The notes below the pieces were generated by a model that had not been told where the DNA came from, made no database searches, and saw only the letters and a program-made list of their open reading frames with translations. This document shows, piece by piece, positions 17,341 through 25,521 of a DNA stretch of 64,000 nt. Numbering within the stretch: the first letter of the stretch is position 1; each line of letters opens with the position of its first letter. The translations under genes and the position numbers were made by a program. The DNA is from Polaribacter sp. Hel_I_88 (GTDB lineage: Bacteria; Bacteroidota; Bacteroidia; Flavobacteriales; Flavobacteriaceae), in the NCBI RefSeq assembly GCF_000687935.1, contig NZ_JHZZ01000001.1, forward strand, positions 2,130,001 to 2,194,000. The letters run 5' to 3'.

Positions 17341-18032
17341 TGAAAAGAGAAATTTTTATAACTTCAGACGGTTCTACAAGTATTCATTTACCAGATTGGA
17401 ATGAGCAATATCACTCCAAACATGGTGCTATACAAGAAGCGTATCATGTTTTTATAAAAGCAGGTTTTGAGAAATATTTAGAGACAAATTCTAATAAACA
17501 TGAAATTACTCAAACTAGTATTTCAATTTTAGAAATTGGTTTTGGCACAGGTTTAAATGCATTTATCACTTTTTTAGAAGCAGATAAAAAAAACATAAAA
17601 ATTGATTATGTTGGTGTAGAAGCATATCCAGTTGCTGCCAATGAAGTTGAAAAATTAAATTATGTAGATGAACTAAAAGCAGAAAATAATCAAGCTGTTT
17701 TTAACAAAATGCACGCAATTTCTTGGAATGAAAAACATACAATTTCAGATGATTTTTTATTGACGAAAAGAAAACAATTTTTTGCAGATATTGATGATGA
17801 AAATGCTTTTGATTTAATTTATTTTGATGCTTTTGGAGCTACAAATCAACCTGAATTATGGACAGAACAAATTTTTCAGAAAATGTTTGTTGCTTTAAAA
17901 GTGGGTGGAATTTTAACAACGTATGCTGCAAAAGGAAGTGTTAGAAGAGCCATGCAAGCTGTAGGTTTTACTGTAGAAAGATTAGCAGGACCTCCAGGAA
18001 AAAGAGAAATGTTAAGAGCGATTAAGGATTAG
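17340..18032 (+). CDS. mnmD: tRNA (mnm5s2U34) methyltransferase MnmD
   Basis: A 230-residue SAM-dependent Rossmann methyltransferase matching the methyltransferase half of E. coli MnmC, here as a stand-alone protein (MnmD). It makes the last methylation of mnm5s2U at the wobble base of some tRNAs. The SAM motif is ILEIGFGTGLNAF (about residues 63-75). The catalytic-face motif YFDAFGATNQPELWT follows at about 161-175, and the usual GPPGKREMLRA ends the protein. The FAD oxidase half of MnmC is absent. Its start overlaps the cytochrome stop by one base. Confidence 0.9.
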   Translation: MKREIFITSDGSTSIHLPDWNEQYHSKHGAIQEAYHVFIKAGFEKYLETNSNKHEITQTSISILEIGFGTGLNAFITFLEADKKNIKIDYVGVEAYPVAANEVEKLNYVDELKAENNQAVFNKMHAISWNEKHTISDDFLLTKRKQFFADIDDENAFDLIYFDAFGATNQPELWTEQIFQKMFVALKVGGILTTYAAKGSVRRAMQAVGFTVERLAGPPGKREMLRAIKD

Positions 18033-18068
18033 TTGGCAGTTTACAATTTTATATAAAGCTAACGATTT

Positions 18069-18116
18069 GTCAGTTCGAGTGATTTCGATTTTTCATCGAA
18101 ATTGTATCGAGAACAT
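18069..18116 (+). repeat. Hairpin repeat, copy 1 (GTCAGTTCGAGTGA family)
   Basis: The element starts GTCAGTTCGAGTGA and ends TGTATCGAGAAC, with an inner hairpin of ATTTCGAT and ATCGAAAT. A second copy at 38821-38868 has the same ends but compensatory changes in the hairpin (ATTTTGAC/GTCAAAAT). It lies between mnmD and a small membrane-peptide gene. Confidence 0.7.
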
Positions 18117-18154
18117 TTTTAAATTCACAAATAATTTCTAATTAAATATATATA

Positions 18155-18286
18155 ATGGAATTCAGAAGAAAATTTGGAAAACAGAAAGAATCAAAACCAA
18201 AAAAAGGACTCTTTTTAATTTTGATTCTAATTATAGTAGTATTGATTTGGTACAATGCTGAGGTTCTTTTAGAAATGTTTTTTTAA
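18155..18286 (+). CDS. 43-residue single-helix membrane peptide
   Basis: An ATG-initiated frame of 43 codons. The first 17 residues are basic ([17 protein letters not shown]), followed by one membrane helix of about 16 residues ([16 protein letters not shown]) and an acidic tail ([10 protein letters not shown]). The positive-inside rule predicts a cytoplasmic N-terminus. It lies 16 bases before ruvC, on the same strand. The clean charge layout and membrane helix make it more likely real than chance, but no family is recognised. Confidence 0.55.
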   Translation: MEFRRKFGKQKESKPKKGLFLILILIIVVLIWYNAEVLLEMFF

Positions 18287-18302
18287 AATTAATATACCTT
18301 TT

Positions 18303-18902
18303 TTGAAAGTAGAAAAAATAATTTTAGGAATTGATCCAGGAACAACCATTATGGGTTTTGGAGTCATAAAAGTTGTTGGTAAAAAAATGGAATTTATTCA
18401 AATGAATGAACTAATTCTTACAAAATATACAGATCACTATTTAAAATTAAAACTCATTTTTGAAAGAACAATTGAGTTAATTGATACTTATCATCCTGAT
18501 GAAATTGCAATTGAAGCCCCATTTTTTGGCAAAAATGTACAATCGATGTTAAAACTTGGAAGAGCACAAGGTGTTGCTATGGCTGCAGGATTGTCAAGAG
18601 AAATTCCCATTACAGAATATTTGCCAAAGAAAATAAAAATGGCAATTACAGGAAATGGAAGTGCCAGTAAAGAACAAGTGGCTTTGATGCTAAAATCGCT
18701 TTTAAATTTAACAACATTACCTAAAAATTTAGATGCAACAGATGGTTTAGCAGCTGCAGTTTGTCATTTTTACAATTCAGGAAGAGTTGTTGGAGGAAAA
18801 AATTATACAGGTTGGGCGAGTTTTGTGAAACAGAATAGCCCCCAAACTCCCAAAGGGGGCTCAAAAAATAGTACGGTTATAAATCTTCGAAAGAAAAAGT
18901 AA
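18303..18902 (+). CDS. ruvC: Holliday junction endodeoxyribonuclease RuvC
   Basis: A 199-residue RuvC that cuts Holliday junctions during recombination, together with RuvAB. The N-terminal [13 protein letters not shown] holds the first catalytic Asp (Asp11 in GIDPGT); [20 protein letters not shown] carries the catalytic Glu, and [14 protein letters not shown] the last acidic pair. The start is TTG at 18303; no ATG is available close upstream in frame. The last about 20 residues ([12 protein letters not shown] and beyond) are not typical of RuvC. They are encoded by a GC-rich palindromic repeat that runs through the end of the gene. Confidence 0.92.
   Translation: MKVEKIILGIDPGTTIMGFGVIKVVGKKMEFIQMNELILTKYTDHYLKLKLIFERTIELIDTYHPDEIAIEAPFFGKNVQSMLKLGRAQGVAMAAGLSREIPITEYLPKKIKMAITGNGSASKEQVALMLKSLLNLTTLPKNLDATDGLAAAVCHFYNSGRVVGGKNYTGWASFVKQNSPQTPKGGSKNSTVINLRKKK
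18837..18861 (+). repeat. GC-rich palindromic repeat inside the 3' end of ruvC
   Basis: AGCCCCC (18837-18843) pairs with GGGGGCT (18855-18861) around AAACTCCCAAA. This GC-rich patch stands out from its AT-rich surroundings and encodes the atypical SPQTPKGG stretch of RuvC. It belongs to the same CCTCCC...CCCAAAGGG family as 18946-18980 and 37172-37197. Confidence 0.75.
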
Positions 18903-18929
18903 TAATTGAAATTCATTACAATAGAGCAT

Positions 18930-20108
18930 ATGCACAACAGTAAGAGTTCCTCCCTTTTGGGTAGGTTAGGAGGGGCCTCAGGCATCTACATCCACATTCC
19001 TTTTTGCAAGCAAGCATGTTATTATTGCAATTTTTATTTTTCTACTTCAATGAAAAAGAAAGATGAATTACTTTCTTGTTTAGTAAAGGAAATCGAATTA
19101 AGAAAAGAAGAACTTAATAATAGTCCTATTGAAACCATTTATTTTGGTGGTGGAACTCCAAGTATTTTATCAACCGAAGAAATAAATACCTTAATCGATG
19201 CTGTTTATAGCAATTTTGACGTGGTTGAAAATCCAGAAATTACCTTAGAAGCAAACCCAGATGATTTATCCGAAGAAAAAATAATTGAACTGTCTAAATC
19301 TAAAATTAATAGATTAAGTATTGGTGTGCAATCTTTTTTTGAACACGATTTAAAGTTGATGAATAGGGCTCATAATTCAGAGGAAGCCAAAAAAAGTCTA
19401 CAATTAGCAACACAATATTTTGATAATATTTCTGTAGATTTAATTTACGGAATTCCAGATTGTACAAACGAACAATGGCGTACAAATATACAAACTGCAT
19501 TAAGTTTTGGAGTGCCTCATATTTCTAGTTACGCACTTACTGTAGAGCCAGAAACTGCTTTAGATAGTTTTATTAAAAAAGGAATTATTAAAAATGTAGA
19601 TGATGACAAAGCAGAAGAACAGTTTGTAATTCTTACAGAAGAATTACACAAGGCAGATTTTATTCATTATGAGTTGTCAAATTTTGGAAAAAAAGGTTTT
19701 TTTAGTAAAAATAATTCTGCTTATTGGTTGGGTAAATCCTATTTGGGTATTGGGCCAGCAGCACATTCGTTTAATGGAAAACAAAGAAGTTGGAATGTGC
19801 AAAACAATTCGATTTATATTAAAAAAATTAATCAAAACGAATTACCAATTCAAAGAGAAACATTGTCTGTTACAGATAGGTATAATGAATACGTAATGAC
19901 AGGTTTGCGCACAATTTGGGGTGTTTCTTTATCAAAAATAAAAAAGGATTTTGGAGAAAATTATTCAAAATATTTACAAATGCAATCTGAAAAGTTTATT
20001 ACACAAGAATTGTTGTGCATCGAAAATAATGTTTTAAAAACCACTAAAAAAGGAAAATTTTTGTCTGATGGATTGGCATCAGACTTATTTATGCTAAATT
20101 TAGCCTAA
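18930..20108 (+). CDS. hemW: HemW, radical SAM haem chaperone (CPO III-like)
   Basis: A radical SAM protein of the HemW family, which binds haem and helps insert it into respiratory proteins; it is often mislabelled coproporphyrinogen III oxidase. The cluster motif is CKQACYYC (Cys26, 30, 33 from the ATG at 18930), GGGTPS and EANPDD follow, and the HemW C-terminal domain is complete. I chose ATG 18930 over TTG 18906. Even so, residues about 4-17 (SKSSSLLGRLGGAS) precede the usual start GIYIHIPFC and are encoded by a palindromic repeat. The native start seems to have been displaced by it. Confidence 0.9.
   Translation: MHNSKSSSLLGRLGGASGIYIHIPFCKQACYYCNFYFSTSMKKKDELLSCLVKEIELRKEELNNSPIETIYFGGGTPSILSTEEINTLIDAVYSNFDVVENPEITLEANPDDLSEEKIIELSKSKINRLSIGVQSFFEHDLKLMNRAHNSEEAKKSLQLATQYFDNISVDLIYGIPDCTNEQWRTNIQTALSFGVPHISSYALTVEPETALDSFIKKGIIKNVDDDKAEEQFVILTEELHKADFIHYELSNFGKKGFFSKNNSAYWLGKSYLGIGPAAHSFNGKQRSWNVQNNSIYIKKINQNELPIQRETLSVTDRYNEYVMTGLRTIWGVSLSKIKKDFGENYSKYLQMQSEKFITQELLCIENNVLKTTKKGKFLSDGLASDLFMLNLA
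18946..18980 (-). repeat. GC-rich palindromic repeat at the 5' end of hemW
   Basis: On the minus strand the patch reads as blocks CCCCTCC, TAACCT, ACCCAAAAGGG and AGGAAC. This is the same family as the repeats in ruvC and at the phnA end. It supplies an in-frame N-terminal extension to HemW. Confidence 0.7.
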
Positions 20109-20180
20109 TTAAAATTTAATGAAAAAATTTAAAAATTACTGAACTAGTGAAACAAGTTCAGTACAAGAAAGTTATCAATA

Positions 20181-20930
20181 ATGAAAGCAACCATAGAATA
20201 TAATTCAAGAAAAATAGAGGTAGATATTTCTAATCCAATAGATATTTCAATTCCTATAGATGTCTCAAAAAAAAATATAAATGCTTGGTATGCAGATGCT
20301 CCAAAGATTTCTGCAGAAACTCAAGAAGGTTATGAAATTAGTGTAGCCAATGGAGCAGTGGTTAATTTTAATAACATTCAGTTTAATCCACATTCGCATA
20401 TTACCCATACAGAATGTGTTGGGCATATCACAGAAAAAGTACATTCTATCAATAAAAATTTAAAATATTTTATTTTTTTAGCTGAGGTTGTTACCATTGC
20501 TCCTTTGTTTCATAATGGAGATTTTTTAATTGGCGTTAAACAATTAAAAACAGCTTTAAGAAATAAAAAACGTGATGCGATTGTAATTAGAACCTTGCCA
20601 AATTTAGAAGAGAAAAAAAGCATGCAGTATTCAAATACAAACCCAACGTATTTGTCTGAAAAAGCAGCTATTTATTTAAGAGAAAAAGGGATTAAACATT
20701 TGTTAATTGATTTGCCATCAGTAGATAAAGAAAAAGATGATGGAAAATTATTATCTCATAATGCATTTTGGAATACAGATGGCGAAATAAGGATGGATGC
20801 TACCATTACAGAATTTATTTATGTGCCAAATTCAGTAGAAGATGGCGAATATTTACTCAATTTAATGATTGCACCTTTCGAGAATGATGCAACACCTAGT
20901 AAGCCTATTTTATATGAAATCATAAAATAA
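20181..20930 (+). CDS. Cyclase family protein (kynurenine formamidase-like fold)
   Basis: A 249-residue protein of the cyclase family (kynurenine formamidase/polyketide cyclase-like metal hydrolases). The metal motif, usually HxGTHxDxPxH, appears as HSHITHTECVGHI (about residues 74-86), so the histidines are kept while the Asp/Pro positions differ. The central segment EKAAIYLREKGIKHLLIDLPSVDKE matches the family's later conserved part. It is 2 bases from an alpha/beta hydrolase gene. The substrate cannot be inferred; no tryptophan-degradation genes are nearby. Confidence 0.8.
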   Translation: MKATIEYNSRKIEVDISNPIDISIPIDVSKKNINAWYADAPKISAETQEGYEISVANGAVVNFNNIQFNPHSHITHTECVGHITEKVHSINKNLKYFIFLAEVVTIAPLFHNGDFLIGVKQLKTALRNKKRDAIVIRTLPNLEEKKSMQYSNTNPTYLSEKAAIYLREKGIKHLLIDLPSVDKEKDDGKLLSHNAFWNTDGEIRMDATITEFIYVPNSVEDGEYLLNLMIAPFENDATPSKPILYEIIK

Positions 20931-20932
20931 GA

Positions 20933-21877
20933 ATGGCAAAAAAGAGCAAAAGAAAATATTATTTTTATGCAGTTTTAGTATTTCTAATACTCTTAATAAG
21001 TAGTGTTTTTTATGCTGATATTTCTGTTGAAGATTTAAAGAAGGAATACGCAAACGAGCATTCTAAATTTATAGAGATTGATGGAATGCAAGTGCATTAT
21101 AGAGATGAAGGCAAAGGATTTCCTATTGTTTTAGTGCATGGAACTGCAGCCTCTTTGCACACTTGGGATGCTTGGACACAAGAACTCACAAAAAACTACA
21201 GAGTTATTAGAATGGATTTGCCTGCATTTGGAATTACAGGACCAAACCAAAAAGCAGATTATTCTATAAAAGCTTATACAGATTTTTTACATCAATTTTT
21301 AACGAAACTAAATGTTGATACATTCCATTTGGCAGGAAATTCTCTTGGAGGCAATATTGCTTGGAATTATGCAGCAGAACATCCAAAGAGCATAGCAAAA
21401 CTGATTTTGGTGGATGCAAGTGGATTGCCCACAAACAAACCACAACCTGCAATTTTTAAAATGGCAAAAACGCCAGTTTTAAACACTCTATTTTTATATG
21501 TAACTCCAAAGTTTTTCATCAAAAAGAACATGCAAGAAGTATATGGAGATGAAACAAAAATTACAGATGATTTAATTACTCGCTATCATAAAATGGCTTT
21601 AAGAGATGGCAACAGACAAGCTTTTATAGACAGAGCAAAGGTAGATTTTAAGTTAGGCACAAAAGCAAATGTTGACAAGTTAAAAAGCATACAAACACCA
21701 ACCTTACTAATTTGGGGAGCAAAAGATTCTTGGATTCCTTTAGATAATGGAAAACGTATGGATAGCATTTTGCCAAATTCACAATTGGTTGTTTTACCAA
21801 ATTCTGGTCATGTGCCAATGGAAGAAAATCCTGAAGAAAGTTTCGCTATTTTAAAGAGTTTTTTAAATTTTAATTAA
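20933..21877 (+). CDS. Membrane-anchored alpha/beta hydrolase
   Basis: A 314-residue alpha/beta hydrolase with an uncleaved N-terminal membrane helix (about 9-28). The oxyanion region is VLVHGTAASLHTWD, the nucleophile Ser lies in LAGNSLGGNIAWNY, the acid in LLIWGAKDSWIP and the His in NSGHVPMEE, giving a complete catalytic triad. The family includes esterases, haloalkane dehalogenases and lactonases, so only a general hydrolase role can be given. It follows the cyclase gene by 2 bases, and its TAATG stop overlaps the next small gene. Confidence 0.85.
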   Translation: MAKKSKRKYYFYAVLVFLILLISSVFYADISVEDLKKEYANEHSKFIEIDGMQVHYRDEGKGFPIVLVHGTAASLHTWDAWTQELTKNYRVIRMDLPAFGITGPNQKADYSIKAYTDFLHQFLTKLNVDTFHLAGNSLGGNIAWNYAAEHPKSIAKLILVDASGLPTNKPQPAIFKMAKTPVLNTLFLYVTPKFFIKKNMQEVYGDETKITDDLITRYHKMALRDGNRQAFIDRAKVDFKLGTKANVDKLKSIQTPTLLIWGAKDSWIPLDNGKRMDSILPNSQLVVLPNSGHVPMEENPEESFAILKSFLNFN

Positions 21878-22149
21878 TGTATAAAAAAATTAAAATAGCT
21901 TTTTATGCAGTAAGTTTTTTAATTGTAATTTATTTATATTTTGCTACTGGTGTTCAGGGATATAGTCATACAGCGCCTCCAGCTTTTTTTGCAGGTTTTG
22001 TAATCTTTATTATTTCTATAATTTGGTTAAATGTAGATTATATCTGTTCTCATATTTTGACTTTATATAAAACTCAAACAAGAATTCATTATTTGGCAAT
22101 GCTTATATCAGCACTTACTTGTGTTTTAATAATTTTTGAAGTTTTGTAA
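21877..22149 (+). CDS. Small three-helix membrane protein
   Basis: A 90-residue protein with three hydrophobic segments (about 6-24, 34-53, 67-89). Its ATG overlaps the stop of the alpha/beta hydrolase gene, so it is probably translated by coupling. No family is recognised. Confidence 0.65.
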   Translation: MYKKIKIAFYAVSFLIVIYLYFATGVQGYSHTAPPAFFAGFVIFIISIIWLNVDYICSHILTLYKTQTRIHYLAMLISALTCVLIIFEVL

Positions 22150-22210
22150 TTGATTAAACAACAATTATTTAAAATCGAAAGAAAGATTGTTAATTTTACA
22201 TATTCTTTAA

Positions 22211-22645
22211 ATGATTAAAACATTAAAATCTTTAGGAATTTTAGTTTCAAATTTTATTGTTTGTATTGGAGCAGGTCATGGATTTGGACCAATTATTTTG
22301 ATTGAATTGTTTTCTATAAATTCATTAATTTTTGAAGGAGAATTTGCTTTTAATGGTGGCGATTTACCATCCTTTTCTTTTAGTAATTCTTATGAAAATA
22401 TGTTGTTGTATTTTCTACTTTTTTCTTTTATCGGACAAATATTTTTTTTGAGTTCTATTTTTAAGTTTTTTAATAATAAAATTAATGTTTCATTAAAATC
22501 TTTAGGGATTCTATCGATGCTATTTGGTTTCTTTTTGATTACTAAAAATTTATTTAATGATGGACTTGCAGTATTTACTTTTGTAACTGGAATTCCTTTT
22601 TTATGTTTTGTTTTTTTAGATATAAAATCATTTTCAAATGAGTAG
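22211..22645 (+). CDS. Hypothetical membrane protein
   Basis: A 144-residue protein with four hydrophobic segments (about 9-30, 55-85, 95-110, 115-138). It starts 61 bases after the preceding small membrane gene and overlaps the next one by 8 bases. No recognisable motif; it is probably an inner-membrane protein. Confidence 0.6.
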   Translation: MIKTLKSLGILVSNFIVCIGAGHGFGPIILIELFSINSLIFEGEFAFNGGDLPSFSFSNSYENMLLYFLLFSFIGQIFFLSSIFKFFNNKINVSLKSLGILSMLFGFFLITKNLFNDGLAVFTFVTGIPFLCFVFLDIKSFSNE

Positions 22646-22880
22646 ATTTCGTAGATATTCAAAGGTTTTCTTGTTTTCAGTTTTAGCATTATTGTTATAT
22701 TATTTTATTGAAAATTCAAGTAAAATAAATGCTATCTTATTAATGCTTCAAGAAAGCAATTCTAAAAGAGGTTTGGGAGTTTTTGTTTTAATTAATTTAG
22801 GAAAATGGTTTTTAGGAGCATTTGGAGTTATTGGTTTATTCTTTTGGTTTCTTAAAATGTTTAGTAAGAAAGACAAATAA
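22638..22880 (+). CDS. Small hypothetical membrane protein
   Basis: An 80-residue protein with a basic start (MSRFRRYSK), two membrane segments (about 10-26 and 52-73) and a lysine-rich tail. It overlaps the preceding gene by 8 bases. No family recognised. Confidence 0.58.
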   Translation: MSRFRRYSKVFLFSVLALLLYYFIENSSKINAILLMLQESNSKRGLGVFVLINLGKWFLGAFGVIGLFFWFLKMFSKKDK

Positions 22881-22926
22881 AACCCGACAGGTCTTATATT
22901 TTTATAAACCTATTCACAAACAATCA

Positions 22927-22958
22927 TCAGTGAAAATAAGTGAAATCCGTGTCAAAAA
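22927..22958 (-). repeat. Dispersed repeat, copy A (TTTTTGACACGGAT family)
   Basis: This 32-base segment is the inverse of 33326-33357 with about three differences (29 of 32 match). Both lie in non-coding spacers next to gene ends. Repeats of this TTTTTGACACGGATT type recur in flavobacterial intergenic DNA. Confidence 0.6.
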
Positions 22959-22993
22959 GAATTAGCGTAATTCGTACAATTCGTGTCATTTCA

Positions 22994-23974
22994 TCAAAAC
23001 CATTTTTTACGCTTAAAATACCAAACAGCAAGCACAGTTACTAAAACCATCACACCTAATAAAATAAAGTAACCATTTGGGTTTTTTAGTTCAGGAATAT
23101 TCTCGAAATTCATTCCGTAAATACCCGCTAAAAAAGTTAACGGAATAAATATAACAGAGAGAATCGTTAAAGTTTTCATTACTTCATTTAATCTATGACC
23201 TTGAATACTAAAAATCAAGTTGATTTTACTTTCTAATTCCTGTAATTCAAAATCGATATTCGAAATTAAATTATTGGTTTGCTCTTTAATCTCACTAAAA
23301 TATTTTACTTCAATTCCATTAATTTCAACTTTTTCTAATTTTACGATCATGTCTCTTAAACCAATAGCAGCCTTTTTAAAACTAAACAATTCTTGCTTTC
23401 TGTTTTCTACTAAAGAAGTAAATTCGGGTGTTGGTTTTATATGTTTTGCGTTCAATTGATCAGCACCAATAGCTGCATGTTTTAAGTATGTTTCTTGGTA
23501 ATTATCTATAATAGCTTCGATAATTAGGTATAGTAAATAATCTGCTTTTTTCTTTCTAACAATTCCTTTATGGTTTTCTAAACGCTCACGAATCCAATTA
23601 AAATAATCGCCAGGTTTTTCTTGAATACTCCATAAATAATGAGGCGAAACAATAAAAATCATCTGTTCATCATCTAAAGTTCTACCTTCGGTTTTTAACA
23701 CTTTTACAGCAACAAAGAGCAAATCATCCAACACAATTACTTTGGTGGCATGCTCATCTTCCATTAACAATTTAATTAAAAAATCGTCTAAATTATTTTG
23801 TAAAATAACGTTTTTGAAGTCTTTTTGATATTCTAAACCATAAGTATTTACCCATCGAATTCCTTTTTTTGGAGTTGTCATATCCACTTCAGAAAGTGAT
23901 GTAAATTTTGTTTTTTGATAATTTTTATCAGAATAATCGATTACTGTTGTGTTTTCTAAAAAACCTTCTTCCAT
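22994..23974 (-). CDS. corA: CorA-family magnesium/divalent cation channel
   Basis: A 326-residue CorA protein with a large cytoplasmic N-terminal domain, a long stalk helix and two C-terminal membrane helices (about 266-286 and 303-319). The signature GMN (287-289, in YGMNFENIPEL) lies in the short periplasmic loop and forms the ion selectivity site. It ends in a basic tail (KRKKWF). It moves Mg2+, and possibly Co2+ or Ni2+, down the membrane potential as a homopentamer. It is a single gene, divergent from the YjbR gene. Confidence 0.92.
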   Translation of the reverse strand: MEEGFLENTTVIDYSDKNYQKTKFTSLSEVDMTTPKKGIRWVNTYGLEYQKDFKNVILQNNLDDFLIKLLMEDEHATKVIVLDDLLFVAVKVLKTEGRTLDDEQMIFIVSPHYLWSIQEKPGDYFNWIRERLENHKGIVRKKKADYLLYLIIEAIIDNYQETYLKHAAIGADQLNAKHIKPTPEFTSLVENRKQELFSFKKAAIGLRDMIVKLEKVEINGIEVKYFSEIKEQTNNLISNIDFELQELESKINLIFSIQGHRLNEVMKTLTILSVIFIPLTFLAGIYGMNFENIPELKNPNGYFILLGVMVLVTVLAVWYFKRKKWF

Positions 23975-24046
23975 TTTAAAGTCTTGTTTATTTGGGTAGT
24001 TAAAGATACTTTTTTAAATTGTAAAAACATATTTTTATACAAAACT

Positions 24047-24415
24047 ATGCACATAGAACAATTAAGAGATTATTGCATTGCTAAAAAAGGAGTTACAGAA
24101 CATTTTCCTTTTGATGAGGTTACCTTGGTTTTTAAGGTGATGGATAAAATGTTTGCTTTGAGTAGTTTAGAGAGATGGGAAAAAGGCGAAGAAACCATCA
24201 ACTTAAAATGCGATCCTGAAAAAGCAATTGCATTAAGAGAAGAGTTTGAAGGTGTCAACTCAGGTTGGCACATGAACAAAAGATTATGGAACACAGTAAC
24301 TATTAATACTGGGGATGTTTCTGATGATTTGGTTCGTGAACTTATCAATCATTCATATGATTTAGTGGTAAAAGGCTTGACTAAAAAACTGCAAAAAGAA
24401 TTGAATAGGCTTTAA
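24047..24415 (+). CDS. MmcQ/YjbR family protein
   Basis: From the ATG at 24047 (MHIEQLRDYC), a 122-residue protein of the MmcQ/YjbR family with a CyaY-like alpha/beta fold. The upstream part of the frame from 23984 is not conserved-looking and lacks a better start. Typical stretches are KKGVTEHFPFDEVTLVFKV, INLKCDPEKA and the LINHSYDLVVKGLTKK end. The family is sometimes called DNA-binding but its role is unknown. It stands alone. Confidence 0.85.
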   Translation: MHIEQLRDYCIAKKGVTEHFPFDEVTLVFKVMDKMFALSSLERWEKGEETINLKCDPEKAIALREEFEGVNSGWHMNKRLWNTVTINTGDVSDDLVRELINHSYDLVVKGLTKKLQKELNRL

Positions 24416-24461
24416 ATGAGGTTGTTATAAAAATAGTTTTTTTAAATAAAAGTTATTTTTT

Positions 24462-24469
24462 TATGTTTG
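24462..24469 (+). promoter_or_regulatory. -7 promoter box of the beta-helix/M4 protease operon
   Basis: TATGTTTG matches TAnnTTTG and would give a leader of about 32 bases to the ATG at 24506. Confidence 0.45.
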
Positions 24470-24505
24470 AATCATAATTTTTCATATTTTTAGAAAAAAA
24501 TAATT

Positions 24506-25519
24506 ATGAAAGCAAAACTACTTCTACTTGCATTTACCATTTCTTGCTATCAAGTTTTTACACAAGATTTAATAGCTGTACAAAATGGAGGGGATCCAAT
24601 TTTTTACGAAGATTTAAGTGAAGCCATTAAAAAATCTGTTACTGGTGATACATTATTCGTGCCTGCAAAGAATTATGTTGTTAATGATACAATTCGAAAA
24701 GAACTGCATATAATTGGTGAAGGTTATGATTTAACAAATAATTTAGGGGCTACAATTTTATCGAGCAAAAATAATACAACACCTATGTTAGTTTTAGAAG
24801 AAGGTGCTAGCAATGGTTCAATTACTGGGATAAGGTTTTCAGTAAATAAATCTGGTGTATATAGTAGAAATATTTTTAGTGTAACAGAATTAAATAACTA
24901 TTTAATAGATAGATGTTTTTTGAGTTTACATTTGTATGCATCTAATTCATTGGTAAAAAATTGTATATTATCTAATACTACTATACAGGCTAAAATTACA
25001 AGTGTTTTAAGTAATAATATTTTAGTTGGTAATGGATACGCACTTTCAAAATGTTCGATTAGAAATAATATTTTTTTAGTTATGTCAGATAGATATAATT
25101 CTTTGAATCCCAATGAATGTAATATTGATAATAATATTTTTCCCCCAAATTACAGGATTTGGTATCCAGTAAATTGTAGTTTAAGAAATAATCTTAATAT
25201 TAGTCTTAATGGAGTTAGTGGTGATAATTTTGGTAGTTCTAATTTTGATAGTGATTTAGTACTTAATGAAACGTTTATTAATTATACCCAACTAAATGGT
25301 ATAGACAACAATTCTGCTAACTTTCAATTAATAGCTAACTCCTCCTTCAAAAATGCAGGCACTGATGGAACCGATTTGGGGATTTACGGAGGAAGATTTC
25401 CTTGGAAAGATGGTTCTGCACCTTTTAACCCACAAATTATTTTTTCAGAAATACCTGGCACTACAGATGAAAATGGGGTATTAAAAATAAGAATAGAAGT
25501 AGAAGCACAAAAAAATTAA
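24506..25519 (+). CDS. Secreted parallel beta-helix-like protein
   Basis: A 337-residue protein with a signal peptide (cleaved near VFTQ|D, residue 20). The middle (about 30-240) is a chain of short strands with Asn/Ser ladders such as IDRCFLS, VKNCILSNT, LSNNILVGN, IRNNIFLV and IDNNIFP. This fits a right-handed parallel beta-helix like pectate lyases and adhesins. The end carries GTDLGIYGGRFPWKDGS and IRIEVEAQ, which I associate with Bacteroidota exported proteins. No catalytic site is evident. It is 2 bases upstream of the large M4/CUB protease, so they are probably exported together. Confidence 0.75.
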   Translation: MKAKLLLLAFTISCYQVFTQDLIAVQNGGDPIFYEDLSEAIKKSVTGDTLFVPAKNYVVNDTIRKELHIIGEGYDLTNNLGATILSSKNNTTPMLVLEEGASNGSITGIRFSVNKSGVYSRNIFSVTELNNYLIDRCFLSLHLYASNSLVKNCILSNTTIQAKITSVLSNNILVGNGYALSKCSIRNNIFLVMSDRYNSLNPNECNIDNNIFPPNYRIWYPVNCSLRNNLNISLNGVSGDNFGSSNFDSDLVLNETFINYTQLNGIDNNSANFQLIANSSFKNAGTDGTDLGIYGGRFPWKDGSAPFNPQIIFSEIPGTTDENGVLKIRIEVEAQKN

Positions 25520-25521
25520 TT

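Noticed and set aside
24070..24348. Antisense frame opposite the YjbR-family gene
   Set aside because: It is the shadow of a conserved coding gene and has no recognisable domain.
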